From Micromonospora sp. HM5-17 (lineage in GTDB: Bacteria; Actinomycetota; Actinomycetes; Mycobacteriales; Micromonosporaceae): a stretch of 64,000 bases of DNA. The stretch spans positions 186,001 to 250,000 of the forward strand of contig NZ_RJWA01000004.1 in NCBI RefSeq assembly GCF_003762835.1. Reading direction: 5' to 3'. The notes under the pieces are model-generated. The model made no database searches and had not been told where the DNA came from. It saw nothing but the letters and a program-made list of their open reading frames with translations. How positions within the stretch are numbered: position 1 is the stretch's first letter; each line of letters opens with the position of its first letter. A program made the position numbers and the translations under genes. Below, one piece after another: positions 1-12,010 of the stretch.

Positions 1-972
1 GCGAGTGCCAACCTGGCCGCGTACGCCGCGCTGGTCCAGCCCGGCGACACGGTGCTGGCGATGGAGCTGCCGCACGGCGGGCACCTGACACACGGCAGCC
101 GGGTCAACTTCTCCGGGAGGTGGTTCGACACGGTCGGCTACCGGGTGCGGCGGGACACCGAACTGATCGACTACGACGAGGTGCGCGACCTGGCCCGGGC
201 CCACCGGCCCAAGATGATCATCTGTGGCGCCACCGCCTACCCCAGACTGATCGACTTCGCCCGGTTCCGGGAGATCGCCGACGAGGTCGGCGCGTACCTG
301 ATGGTCGACGCCGCCCACTTCATCGGGTTGGTCGCCGGCCGCGCGATCCCGTCCCCGGTGCCGTACGCCGACGTGGTCTGCGCCACCACCCACAAGGTGC
401 TGCGCGGTCCGCGCGGCGGCATGATCCTCTGCCGGGGCTCGCTCGCCGAGCGGATCGACAAGGCGGTCTTCCCGTTCACCCAGGGCGGCCCGCTGATGCA
501 CGCCATCGCGGCGAAGGCGGTGGCGCTGCGCGAGGCGGCGTCGCCGCGGTTCCGGGCGTACGCTTCCCAGGTGGTTCAGAACGCGCAGGCACTGGCCGCG
601 GCCCTCGCCGCGGAGGGCATGCGCCCGGTCTCCGGCGGCACCGACACCCACCTGGCCCTGCTCGACCTGCGGGCGGTGGGGGTGACCGGCCGGGACGCCG
701 AGGCGCGCTGCGAGGCCGCCGGCATCACGCTCAACAAGAACGCGATCCCGTACGACCCGGAGAAGCCGATGGTCGCCTCCGGCATCCGGGTCGGCACGCC
801 CAGCGTCACCACCCAGGGCATGCGGGAGCCGGAGATGCGCCGGATCGGAGGGCTGATCGCCCGCGCGGTCCGCACCGATCCGGGCCGCCCCGGCGGCACC
901 GAGACGCTCGCCCGGCTCGCCTCCGAGGTCGCGGAGTTGGTGGCCGCCTACCCGGCGTACCCCCGTGGCTGA
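1..972 (+). CDS. glyA: Serine hydroxymethyltransferase, 5' end outside window
   Basis: This PLP enzyme interconverts serine and glycine with tetrahydrofolate and supplies one-carbon units in the cytosol. The frame is already open at base 1, so about 100 N-terminal residues of a roughly 420-residue family are missing and 323 residues are visible. Seen in sequence: VDAAHFIGLVAG (the PLP-contacting DAAH region) and TTHKVLRGPRGG, where the Lys forms the internal aldimine. The C-terminal region has GTPSVTTQGM, typical of SHMT. The stop lies inside the start of the next gene (8-nt overlap), suggesting co-transcription with the ATP synthase accessory gene. Nothing suggests a pseudogene. Confidence 0.96.
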   Translation, partial: ASANLAAYAALVQPGDTVLAMELPHGGHLTHGSRVNFSGRWFDTVGYRVRRDTELIDYDEVRDLARAHRPKMIICGATAYPRLIDFARFREIADEVGAYLMVDAAHFIGLVAGRAIPSPVPYADVVCATTHKVLRGPRGGMILCRGSLAERIDKAVFPFTQGGPLMHAIAAKAVALREAASPRFRAYASQVVQNAQALAAALAAEGMRPVSGGTDTHLALLDLRAVGVTGRDAEARCEAAGITLNKNAIPYDPEKPMVASGIRVGTPSVTTQGMREPEMRRIGGLIARAVRTDPGRPGGTETLARLASEVAELVAAYPAYPRG

Positions 973-1534
973 GTCGGAGAAGCCGGTGGCGGCCGATTCG
1001 ACGCCGGCCCCGGAACCGGTGGCGGAATCGCCGACCACGGATCCGGTCGCGGGGGAGTCGGCCGGGTCGACCCTCGGGGCGGGGCCGGTCCCGGCCGCCG
1101 CCCGGGGCGCCGGCGCGCCGGGGTGGGCGGAACGCCACTGGCGGCTGGCGCACCTGCCGGTGGTGCTCGGGGCGTCGCTGGCGTTGCTCGTCCTCGCCAC
1201 CGCGGTCGGTGCGGTCGTCGCTGGCGGGACCGGAGCGGTCGGCGTCGCCGCCGGGGTCGGTCTTGTTACGCTCAGTTACCTTGCGTCCACACTCGTGCTC
1301 GCCTGGGCCGACTCGGTCCACCCCAACCTGGTGCTCCCGTTCGGGCTGGCGACGTACGTGGCGAAGTTCAGCGTCATCGGCGTGGCGCTGGCCGGCGTCG
1401 CCGGCAGCGGTTGGGCCGGGTTACGGCCGTTTGGCTGGGGTGTTGTGGTCGGAGTGATCGCCTGGATCGGGGCGAACATCTGGTGGGTCAGCACCGTGCA
1501 CCAGGCCCGGATCCGGGGCATGACCGGCGGCTGA
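965..1534 (+). CDS. Four-helix membrane protein, AtpI-like ATP synthase accessory candidate
   Basis: The protein has 189 residues. A Pro/Ala/Glu-rich N-terminal tail of about 55 residues is followed by four hydrophobic segments at about 65-90, 95-118, 122-147 and 155-178, ending in a short basic tail. This topology, size and place directly before the F-type ATP synthase genes fit the AtpI-like family, thought to help c-ring assembly or cation supply. Sequence similarity to AtpI is only suggestive, so the role is inferred mainly from context. A GTG start overlapping the glyA stop by 8 nt was chosen because it gives a complete N-terminus, and overlap with an upstream gene is common here. Confidence 0.75.
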   Translation: MAESEKPVAADSTPAPEPVAESPTTDPVAGESAGSTLGAGPVPAAARGAGAPGWAERHWRLAHLPVVLGASLALLVLATAVGAVVAGGTGAVGVAAGVGLVTLSYLASTLVLAWADSVHPNLVLPFGLATYVAKFSVIGVALAGVAGSGWAGLRPFGWGVVVGVIAWIGANIWWVSTVHQARIRGMTGG

Positions 1535-1741
1535 ACCAGCGTCGCGCGACGGGCCGCCGGCCCGCTCGGGTCCCGTGTACGGGACGACACAGCAAACTGT
1601 CAGTGATCGGTCATTTTTTCGGAGGCGGAACCGGAGTAGCGTGCCGGGGAGACGAACGCGCCCACCTTTCTGCCCACACAACCAGGTTGTGCGGGGGGTG
1701 AGGCTCAGCCTCGTACCGGAGACTGATATCGTTCGGCCGTC
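1535..1741 (+). promoter_or_regulatory. Leader/promoter region ahead of the atp genes
   Basis: This 207-nt spacer is noticeably less GC-rich than its surroundings, with a run of six T at 1614-1619. It contains a perfect 6-bp inverted repeat with a 1-nt spacer, GAGGCT-C-AGCCTC, at 1700-1712. There is a TAGCGT hexamer at 1637-1642 that could act as a -10 element, but no convincing TTGACA-like partner. The main atp promoter probably lies here; the exact start cannot be read from sequence alone. Confidence 0.4.
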
Positions 1742-1975
1742 ATGACCGGTGACCAAACCCCCCAGCCCGCAGGCGGCTCGGGTCCACCGCCCGAGGCCGG
1801 CGAGGGGTGGACCGCACTGGCGTACCTCATCGGTGGCCTGGCGGTGTGGGGTTGCATCGGTTGGTTGGTCGACCAGTGGCTCGACACCGGTGGTCTGGCC
1901 ACCGGGATCGGGTTCCTGCTCGGCGGGGCCGGGGGTGTCTACCTGGTCATCCGCCGGCTTGGCACCCCGAGCTAG
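1742..1975 (+). CDS. AtpZ/AtpI-family small membrane protein
   Basis: This 77-residue protein has a Pro/Gly-rich N-terminus and two transmembrane helices at about 24-43 and 48-68, with the family-like pattern GCIGWLVDQW then GIGFLLGGAGGVYLVIRR. Small two-helix AtpZ-type proteins sit immediately before atpB in many bacteria and are proposed to aid Mg or Ca entry or c-ring assembly. It is the second accessory candidate in a row, after the four-helix protein upstream. No clear Shine-Dalgarno precedes the ATG. The spacing of 12 nt to atpB supports one operon. Confidence 0.85.
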   Translation: MTGDQTPQPAGGSGPPPEAGEGWTALAYLIGGLAVWGCIGWLVDQWLDTGGLATGIGFLLGGAGGVYLVIRRLGTPS

Positions 1976-1987
1976 GGAAGGGACGCG

Positions 1988-2785
1988 GTGATCGGACAGT
2001 CGATCGTCCTCGCGGAGGGCGACATTCCGTTTCCACCCAGCGTGGAGGACTTCTTCCTGCCCAGCATCGTGCCGTGGGGCGAGCACTCGGTCTGGTTCAC
2101 CAAGTTCACGGCGTTGATCTGGCTCGCCGTCGGGATCGCGATCGTCTTCTTCCTGCTGAGCTACCGGAAGCCGCAGCTCGTGCCGACGAAGCGCCAGTGG
2201 ATCGCCGAGTCGATCTACGGGTTCGTCCGCAACAACATCGCGGTGGACATGATCGGCGCCCAGGGGGTCCGCTTCGCGCCGTACTTCACGACGCTGTTCT
2301 GCTTCATCTTCCTGAACAACCTCTGGCAGATCGTCCCGTTTGTCCAGATCTCGCCGATGTCGCACATCGCCTTCCCGGCGTTCCTGGCGATCATCAGCTA
2401 CGTCCTGTTCATCTACGTGGGCATCCGGCACCACGGCTTCGCGAAGTTCTTCAAGCACTCGCTGATGCCGCCCGCGCCGTGGTTCATGCAGCCGCTGCTG
2501 ATCCCGATCGAGCTCTTCTCGACCTTCGTCGCGCGGCCGATCTCGCTGGCGTTGCGGTTGTTCGCGAATCTCTTCGCCGGACACATTATCCTGCTGGTAT
2601 TTACCTTCGGCGGTTTCGTCCTGCTGAACTCCGACGCGATCTTCCTCAAGCCCATCTCGGTCCTCTCCTGGGCGGTGTCGATCGCGTTGACCTTCCTCGA
2701 GGCGCTGGTCATCGTCCTCCAGGCCTACATCTTCACCGTGCTGAGCGCGAGCTACGTCCAGGGCGCGCTCGCAGACGGACACTGA
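1988..2785 (+). CDS. atpB: ATP synthase F0 subunit a
   Basis: Subunit a forms the two proton half-channels next to the c-ring in the plasma membrane. The 265-residue length is normal. The hallmark LALRLFANLFAGH near residue 190 contains the essential Arg that releases protons from the c-subunit carboxylate. Six hydrophobic segments are visible, and the C-terminal helix (LEALVIVLQAYIF) matches the family. The GTG start was chosen for its GAAGGGA Shine-Dalgarno a few bases upstream and its closeness to the preceding gene. Confidence 0.98.
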   Translation: MIGQSIVLAEGDIPFPPSVEDFFLPSIVPWGEHSVWFTKFTALIWLAVGIAIVFFLLSYRKPQLVPTKRQWIAESIYGFVRNNIAVDMIGAQGVRFAPYFTTLFCFIFLNNLWQIVPFVQISPMSHIAFPAFLAIISYVLFIYVGIRHHGFAKFFKHSLMPPAPWFMQPLLIPIELFSTFVARPISLALRLFANLFAGHIILLVFTFGGFVLLNSDAIFLKPISVLSWAVSIALTFLEALVIVLQAYIFTVLSASYVQGALADGH

Positions 2786-2814
2786 TCGTCAACCGTGCAG
2801 ACCCGTTGTCGTCC

Positions 2815-3079
<265 letters not shown>

Positions 3080-3106
3080 GGCAGACCCCTCGAACGGGAG
3101 GTTCCG

Positions 3107-3673
3107 ATGCTGAACTTGGCTGCGGAGGGCGTTACCCACAACCCGATCCTGCCGGACTGGCGTGAGATCGTGGTCGGGACCGTTGCCTTCGCCCTGCTGT
3201 GCTTCGTGCTGATGAAGTTCGTCTTCCCGCGCATGGAGCAGACGTTCCAGGCCCGGGTCGACGCGATCGAGGGCGGCATCAAGCGCGCCGAGGCCGCCCA
3301 GGCCGAGGCGAACAAGCTGCTGGAGCAGTACCGCGCGCAGCTGGCGGAGGCGCGTACCGACGCGGCGAAGATCCGGGACGACGCGCGGGCCGACGCCGAG
3401 AGCATCCGGCAGGACGTACTGGCGAAGGCCCGCGAGGAGGCGGACCGGATCATCGCGGCCGGCAAGGAGCAGCTCGCCGCCGAGCGGGCCACCATCGTGC
3501 GCGAGCTGCGTGCCGAGGTCGGCACGATCGCCGTCGACCTGGCCAGCCGGATCGTCGGTGAGTCGCTGGCCGACGAGGCCCGGCGCAAGGGCACCGTCGA
3601 GCGCTTCCTGGCCGAACTGGAGGGCGTCGGAGCCGGTAGCGGTTCCACCAACGGCGCCGTGAGGACGAGCTGA
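3107..3673 (+). CDS. atpF: ATP synthase F0 subunit b
   Basis: Subunit b is the peripheral stalk protein. Of 188 residues, the N-terminal helix (about 25-45) anchors in the membrane. The rest, about 50-165, is a long charged amphipathic helix rich in Ala, Glu, Arg and Lys, as expected for the right-handed coiled-coil stator. GGGAGG precedes the ATG. The stop shares one base with the atpH start (TGATG), so the two stalk subunits are likely translationally coupled. A Gly/Ser-rich end of about 15 residues is slightly unusual but not disruptive. Confidence 0.97.
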   Translation: MLNLAAEGVTHNPILPDWREIVVGTVAFALLCFVLMKFVFPRMEQTFQARVDAIEGGIKRAEAAQAEANKLLEQYRAQLAEARTDAAKIRDDARADAESIRQDVLAKAREEADRIIAAGKEQLAAERATIVRELRAEVGTIAVDLASRIVGESLADEARRKGTVERFLAELEGVGAGSGSTNGAVRTS

Positions 3674-4494
3674 TGCAGGCCGCCAGCCGGGAGTCGTACG
3701 CCGCCGCGCGGCAGCGCCTCGACGCGTACGCCGCGGGGGCGCCGGCGGACCGGATCGCCACCACCGGTGACGAGATCGGGCTCGTCGCCGACCTGCTGCG
3801 GCGCGAGCCGCGGCTGCGGCGGGCCCTCTCCGATCCCGCCCGGTCGGGCGAGGACCGGTCGGCCCTCCTCCGGAACCTCCTCGGCGACCGGATCGGCGCG
3901 GACGCCAAGGACCTGCTCGACGTGCTCGTCTCCGGCCGCTGGTCGGCGCCGTCGGAGTTGCTGGAGGCGGCTGAGCGGCTCGGCGTCGAGGCGCTGCTCG
4001 CCAGCGCGGACCGCGCGGGCGAGCTGGGCGAGGTAGAGGACGAGCTGTTCCGCTTCGGGCAGGTGGTCGCCGCCAACCCGGAGCTGAGCAACGTCCTCGC
4101 CGATCCGATCGCGCCCGTGGCGCAGCGGGCCGAGCTGACCGGGTCGCTGCTGGCCGGCAAGGCCCGACAGATCACGATCAAGCTGGTCGAGGTGGCACTC
4201 TCCGGGTTCGGCGGGCGCTCCTTCTCCGGCGGGCTCACCCGGCTCGTCGAGCTGGCCGCCGACCGGCGGGACCGGCAGGTGGCGTACGTCACCGTCGCGG
4301 CCCCGCTGACCGAGGAGGAGGAGCGCCGGCTGGGGGCCACGCTCACCGAGTTGTACGGTCGGGAGATCAGCGTCAAGCAGACGGTGGACCCGGCGGTGCT
4401 CGGCGGCATGAGCGTCCGGATCGGTTCCGATCTCTACGACGGCACGATCCTGCGCCGCCTGACCGACACCCGAAACGCGCTGGCACGGCGTTGA
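3673..4494 (+). CDS. atpH: ATP synthase F1 subunit delta
   Basis: Delta links the top of F1 to the b stalk. At 273 residues it is the long actinobacterial form; typical bacterial delta is about 180. Residues from about 100 onward carry the OSCP/delta signature, including the C-terminal DPAVLGGMSVRIGSDLYDGT. The N-terminal extension of about 90 residues is helical and Arg/Ala-rich. The start overlaps the atpF stop by one base. Confidence 0.96.
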   Translation: MQAASRESYAAARQRLDAYAAGAPADRIATTGDEIGLVADLLRREPRLRRALSDPARSGEDRSALLRNLLGDRIGADAKDLLDVLVSGRWSAPSELLEAAERLGVEALLASADRAGELGEVEDELFRFGQVVAANPELSNVLADPIAPVAQRAELTGSLLAGKARQITIKLVEVALSGFGGRSFSGGLTRLVELAADRRDRQVAYVTVAAPLTEEEERRLGATLTELYGREISVKQTVDPAVLGGMSVRIGSDLYDGTILRRLTDTRNALARR

Positions 4495-4576
4495 CCACCA
4501 ACGACGCCCGCACCAGGCGCTGAGCAGACATTCACGCCGTTCCGGTTAACCGGGCCCTGAATAGAGGAAGAAGAGG

Positions 4577-6226
<1,650 letters not shown>

Positions 6227-6235
6227 GGCAGATCG

Positions 6236-8604
<2,369 letters not shown>

Positions 8605-8617
8605 CGTCGGCAGTTCA

Positions 8618-8661
8618 GACGACAGGACCGCGTCGGGCTCATCCGACGCGGTCCTGTCGTC
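8618..8661 (+). terminator. Perfect 19-bp hairpin terminator after atpD
   Basis: GACGACAGGACCGCGTCGG (8618-8636) pairs without mismatch with 8643-8661 around a 6-nt GCTCAT loop, followed by GTTT. It lies 13 nt beyond the atpD stop. Such a stem should stop most transcription, so atpC, 3 kb downstream, would need its own promoter. Confidence 0.85.
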
Positions 8662-8756
8662 GTTTCCGGACGACCGGGCGGGCGTGGCGCCGCGGCTTTT
8701 TGGCCGCTGGTACGGTTCCGGTGCTTTGGGTTATCCGTTCTTTACGCGTACGGTCA

Positions 8757-8794
8757 TTGGCGATCGATGGAATCCGGCGCTAATCTCTGCAACG
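8757..8794 (+). promoter_or_regulatory. Candidate promoter of the first LCP gene
   Basis: TTGGCG (8757-8762) and TAATCT (8781-8786), 18 nt apart, resemble a housekeeping -35/-10 pair. The -10 lies inside TAATCTCTGCAACG, which recurs as TGATCTCTGCGACG at 10179-10192 ahead of the second LCP gene. The distance to the start codon is 69 nt here and 210 nt there. Confidence 0.45.
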
Positions 8795-8849
8795 TCTCAG
8801 CCCGGTGGGCTCGTCTTCTCTTACGGGCACGTACGAAACGGAGAAGCTA

Positions 8850-10100
8850 GTGGGTGAAGGCGCCATGGGCGGTCGCCAGCCGGGCAGGAGAGCCGGCCGG
8901 GCGGACCGGAGCGTGACGCAGCCGGGCGGTGACCGGATGGGTGCCGAGCGACCGGGTGGCGGCGAGGCCGGCGGCCCCGGTCGGCCGGGCAAGGGCCGGA
9001 AGCGGCAGACGAGGCCCAAGGCACCCCGATGGGCCCGGCTTTGCACCGTCTTCGGCGCGGTACTCGTCATGCTGAGCGGGATCACGCTCGGCGGGTTCAA
9101 GATGGCGCTGGCGCGGTTCGAGGGGGCCGTCACCGAGGCGGATCTCTTCGGCGACCAGGCGTCCGGCGAGCAGAAGGTGGCGGATATCAAGGGTCCGCTG
9201 AACATCCTGCTGGTGGGAATCGACCCGCGGGACGAGACCTGGAAGCCGTTGGCCGACTCGATCATGGTGTTGCACGTCAACGCGTCGCTCGACTCGGCGT
9301 ACCTCTTCTCGGTGCCGCGGGACCTCCTGGTGGATATTCCGCCTTTCGAGAAGGCCAACTACCCGGGTGGCCGGGAGAAGATCAACGCGGCGATGGCCCA
9401 TGGCAGCGTGGTCCCGGGGCAGGAGAAGCCGAGCGCCGCGCAGGGTTTCGAACTGCTGTCGCTGACGGTCAGCAAGGTGACCGGGATCAAGCGGTTCGAC
9501 GCGGGGGCGATCATCAACTTCAATGGCTTCCAGAAGATCGTTGACGCGATGGGCGGTGTCACCATGTACATCGACCAGGACGTCAAGTCGGAGCACAAGC
9601 AGCCGGACGGCTCGCCGCGGAAGTTGAAGCCGGGTGGCGGCGGCTACCTCGGGCCGCAGAAGGAGTACAAGAAGGGCACCCACCACCTGAAGGGCTGGGA
9701 GGCCCTGGACTACGTCCGGCAGCGGTACGGCCTGCCGAACAGCGACTACGACCGGCAGCGGCACCAGCAGCAGTTCGTCCGGGCCATGGCCGACCAGGCG
9801 CTCAGCAAGGACGTGGTGACCAATCCGATCAAGCTCGACAAGGTGGTGCAGGCGGCCGGGAAGTCGCTGATCTTCAGCGGCCGGGGGCACCGGCTGATCG
9901 ACTTCGGCTTCGCCCTGCGCAACCTGCGGTCGGACACGATCCAGATGATCAAATTGCCGGGCGGTGCGGTCAAAGAAGGGGGCGCCTACAAGGGCGAGGC
10001 GTTCAAGCCGATCGCCGAGGAGTTCTTCGCCGCGCTGCAGGACGGGACCGTGGACACCTTCGTGATGTCCCATCCGGAGCTGCTGAACAAGGCGAAGTGA
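8850..10100 (+). CDS. LytR-CpsA-Psr (LCP) family cell-wall glycopolymer ligase, copy 1
   Basis: LCP enzymes transfer undecaprenyl-linked glycopolymers onto peptidoglycan at the outer membrane face. The 416-residue protein has an Arg/Gly-rich cytoplasmic tail (about 1-50), one membrane helix (about 58-85) and the LCP domain: NILLVGIDPRD, LADSIMVLHVN with the metal/phosphate Asp, SVPRDLLVDIP with the conserved Arg-Asp, and DYVRQRYG before DYDRQRHQQQFV. GTG at 8850 was preferred over GTG at 8805 because GGAGA sits 5 nt before it, exactly as in the paralogue downstream. Together with that copy it splits atpD from atpC. It could serve the polysaccharide locus in this window, but that is only a guess. 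Confidence 0.93.
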   Translation: MGEGAMGGRQPGRRAGRADRSVTQPGGDRMGAERPGGGEAGGPGRPGKGRKRQTRPKAPRWARLCTVFGAVLVMLSGITLGGFKMALARFEGAVTEADLFGDQASGEQKVADIKGPLNILLVGIDPRDETWKPLADSIMVLHVNASLDSAYLFSVPRDLLVDIPPFEKANYPGGREKINAAMAHGSVVPGQEKPSAAQGFELLSLTVSKVTGIKRFDAGAIINFNGFQKIVDAMGGVTMYIDQDVKSEHKQPDGSPRKLKPGGGGYLGPQKEYKKGTHHLKGWEALDYVRQRYGLPNSDYDRQRHQQQFVRAMADQALSKDVVTNPIKLDKVVQAAGKSLIFSGRGHRLIDFGFALRNLRSDTIQMIKLPGGAVKEGGAYKGEAFKPIAEEFFAALQDGTVDTFVMSHPELLNKAK

Positions 10101-10113
10101 TCTGAGGCGATTC

Positions 10114-10149
10114 CCGGCCCGCGCGTCCCCTTCCCGTCGCGCGGGCCGG
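10114..10149 (+). terminator. 12-bp hairpin after LCP copy 1
   Basis: CCGGCCCGCGCG (10114-10125) and CGCGCGGGCCGG (10138-10149) pair perfectly around a 12-nt loop, 13 nt after the stop. No U-tract follows, as is usual in high-GC actinomycetes. The rest of the 288-nt spacer to the next start holds TGATCTCTGCGACG (10179-10192) and no gene. Confidence 0.65.
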
Positions 10150-10388
10150 TTATCGGGTTCCCAAGTCGGACCCGAAAATGATCTCTGCGACGAATTCCTC
10201 CCACGCGCGCCCGCCGCGATGGTCGGATCCGCGGGGTGCTTCCGAGGGCGGACGTGCGTGAGGTGCGGCGGAAGACACGAATGCGGGTCGGGCGCCGTTG
10301 GACGGCGTGCGCCGTGCGGCGGCCACCGGCCGAGGAGTTGGGCGACGGCGCGCGGACCAGACGCGCGGCGAGCTGAATGGAGACGTGG

Positions 10389-11627
10389 GTGAGCGAGGGC
10401 GGCAAGGGCGCTGGCCGGTCGGGCCGGCAGACGGTCGCGGTGCGGGAGGCCCGGTCCGAGGGCGCCGGGCCGGATGGCGACTGGCCCGGTGGCGGTCGTC
10501 CGATCCGGGAGGGTCGGCGGAAGAAGTCCGTGGTGCCGAGGTGGGCCAGGCTCTGCACCATCTTCGGCGTGGTGCTGATGGTGCTCAGCGGTGGGTCGCT
10601 GCTCGGGTTCGAGGCGATCGTCGCCCGGTACGAGGGCGCCGTCACCCAGGAGGACCTCTTCGGGGACGCGGCCTCGGGGTCGGTGCAGGAGAAGAAGTCG
10701 GACATCAAGGGTCCGCTGAACATTCTGCTGGTGGGGATCGATCCTCGGCAGCCGACCACCCCGCCGCTGGCAGACTCGATCATGGTGTTGCACGTCAACG
10801 CGTCGCTCGACTCGGCGTACCTCTTCTCGCTGCCCCGCGACCTCGTGGTGGAGATCCCGCCGTTCAAGAAGGCCAACTTCCCGGGCGAGACCACCAAGTT
10901 GAACGCGGCGATGTCGTTTGGCAGCCACAACCCGAAGAAGGAGCTCCCGGACGCCGCGCAGGGGTTCGAGTTGCTGTCGCTGACGGTCAGCAAGGTGACC
11001 GGGATCAAGCGGTTCGACGCGGGGGCGATCATCAACTTCAGCGGTTTCCAGAAGATCGTCGACGCGATGGGCGGTGTCACCATGTACATCGACCAGGACG
11101 TCAGGTCGGAGCACCGGCAGCCGAATGGCAAGCCGCGGACGCTGAAGCCGGGGGGTGGCGGCTACCTCGGGCCGCAGGCGACGTACAAGAAGGGCACCCA
11201 CCACCTGAAGGGCTGGCAGGCGCTGGACTACGTCCGGCAGCGGTACCCGAAGAACGGGGTCACCGACGGCGACTACGGCCGGCAGCGGCACCAGCAGCAG
11301 TTCGTCCGGGCCATGGCCGACCAGGCGCTCAGCAAGGACGTGGTGACCAATCCGATCAAGCTCGACAAGGTGCTGACGGCCGCCGGAAAGTCGCTGATCT
11401 TCAGCGGCCGGGGGCACAAGCTGATCGAGTTCGGCTTCGCCCTGCGCAACCTGCGGTCGGACAGCATTCAAATGATCAAACTGCCGGGTCACGGGGTCTT
11501 CGAGGGGGGCAAGTACAAGGGGGAGGCGTTCAAGCCGATCGCCGAGGATTTCTTCGCCGCGCTGCGGGAAGGGACCGTGGACACCTTCGTGATGTCCCAT
11601 CCGGAGTTGCTGAATAAGGTCAAGTGA
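10389..11627 (+). CDS. LytR-CpsA-Psr (LCP) family cell-wall glycopolymer ligase, copy 2
   Basis: This 412-residue paralogue of the preceding gene has the same layout: basic tail, single membrane helix at about 55-80, and an LCP domain with NILLVGIDPRQ, LADSIMVLHVN, SLPRDLVVEIP and DYVRQRYP. Long stretches match copy 1 almost base for base (for example around 11310-11375 against 9785-9850), while the N-terminal tails and the region near 10900 differ. That pattern points to a recent tandem duplication or gene conversion. Start: GTG with GGAGA 5 nt upstream; ATG at 10377 is possible. It probably attaches a wall glycopolymer, and the redundancy may allow different polymers or conditions. Confidence 0.93.
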   Translation: MSEGGKGAGRSGRQTVAVREARSEGAGPDGDWPGGGRPIREGRRKKSVVPRWARLCTIFGVVLMVLSGGSLLGFEAIVARYEGAVTQEDLFGDAASGSVQEKKSDIKGPLNILLVGIDPRQPTTPPLADSIMVLHVNASLDSAYLFSLPRDLVVEIPPFKKANFPGETTKLNAAMSFGSHNPKKELPDAAQGFELLSLTVSKVTGIKRFDAGAIINFSGFQKIVDAMGGVTMYIDQDVRSEHRQPNGKPRTLKPGGGGYLGPQATYKKGTHHLKGWQALDYVRQRYPKNGVTDGDYGRQRHQQQFVRAMADQALSKDVVTNPIKLDKVLTAAGKSLIFSGRGHKLIEFGFALRNLRSDSIQMIKLPGHGVFEGGKYKGEAFKPIAEDFFAALREGTVDTFVMSHPELLNKVK

Positions 11628-11655
11628 GCCGGTCCGCGCCGGGACCCGGCTGAGG

Positions 11656-11699
11656 GCGGCGGCGGGAGCGGGACTACACTCTCTCCATCCCGCCGCCGC
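11656..11699 (+). promoter_or_regulatory. 12-bp inverted repeat and possible promoter in the atpC leader
   Basis: GCGGCGGCGGGA (11656-11667) and TCCCGCCGCCGC (11688-11699) pair perfectly around a 20-nt loop that contains TACACT (11675-11680), a good -10 hexamer. The repeat ends 3 nt before the AAGGAG that serves atpC. It may terminate LCP copy 2 or regulate an atpC-specific promoter. The sequence cannot distinguish the two. Confidence 0.45.
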
Positions 11700-11713
11700 A
11701 GCAAGGAGACAGC

Positions 11714-11998
11714 GTGGCACAGCAGCTACAGGTCGAGCTCGTCGCCGTCGAGGAAAAGATCTGGTCCGGCGATGCGGAGATGGTGGTGGCCCGGACGACC
11801 GAGGGTGAGCTCGGTGTCCTGCCGGGGCACGCCCCGTTGCTGGGGCAGCTCGCCGAGCCCGGCCAGGTACGGATCAAGCTGCCCGGTGGCGAGCAGCTCA
11901 CCTACGAGGTGACCGGCGGATTCCTGTCGGTGACCAGTTCCGGAGTCACCGTACTCGCCGAGAGCGCCACCCCGGCGACCGAGTCCGCGGCGCACTGA
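11714..11998 (+). CDS. atpC: ATP synthase F1 subunit epsilon, short form
   Basis: Epsilon is the rotor subunit that joins gamma to the c-ring and, in most bacteria, can block ATP hydrolysis through its C-terminal helices. Only the N-terminal beta-sandwich is present here: [33 protein letters not shown] and [11 protein letters not shown] are all conserved. The protein ends at residue 94 after a short Ala/Thr/Ser tail, while E. coli and mycobacterial forms run to about 138 and 121. The helical hairpin is therefore essentially absent. AAGGAG precedes the ATG. Unlike the usual order, it is separated from atpD by two LCP genes and hairpins. Confidence 0.95.
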   Translation: MAQQLQVELVAVEEKIWSGDAEMVVARTTEGELGVLPGHAPLLGQLAEPGQVRIKLPGGEQLTYEVTGGFLSVTSSGVTVLAESATPATESAAH

Positions 11999-12010
11999 CC
12001 CGGGGCGTCG

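Noticed and set aside
1597-1642. Resemblance of the atp leader (TGATCGGTCA and TAGCGT) to the array promoter motif
   Set aside because: The spacing to TAGCGT is 23 nt instead of 29 and only about 11 of 16 positions match, so it is probably coincidence.
8847-11720. 957-codon frame opposite both LCP genes
   Set aside because: Spans two independent genes, their terminator and spacer; its repeats only reflect the duplicated LCP genes.
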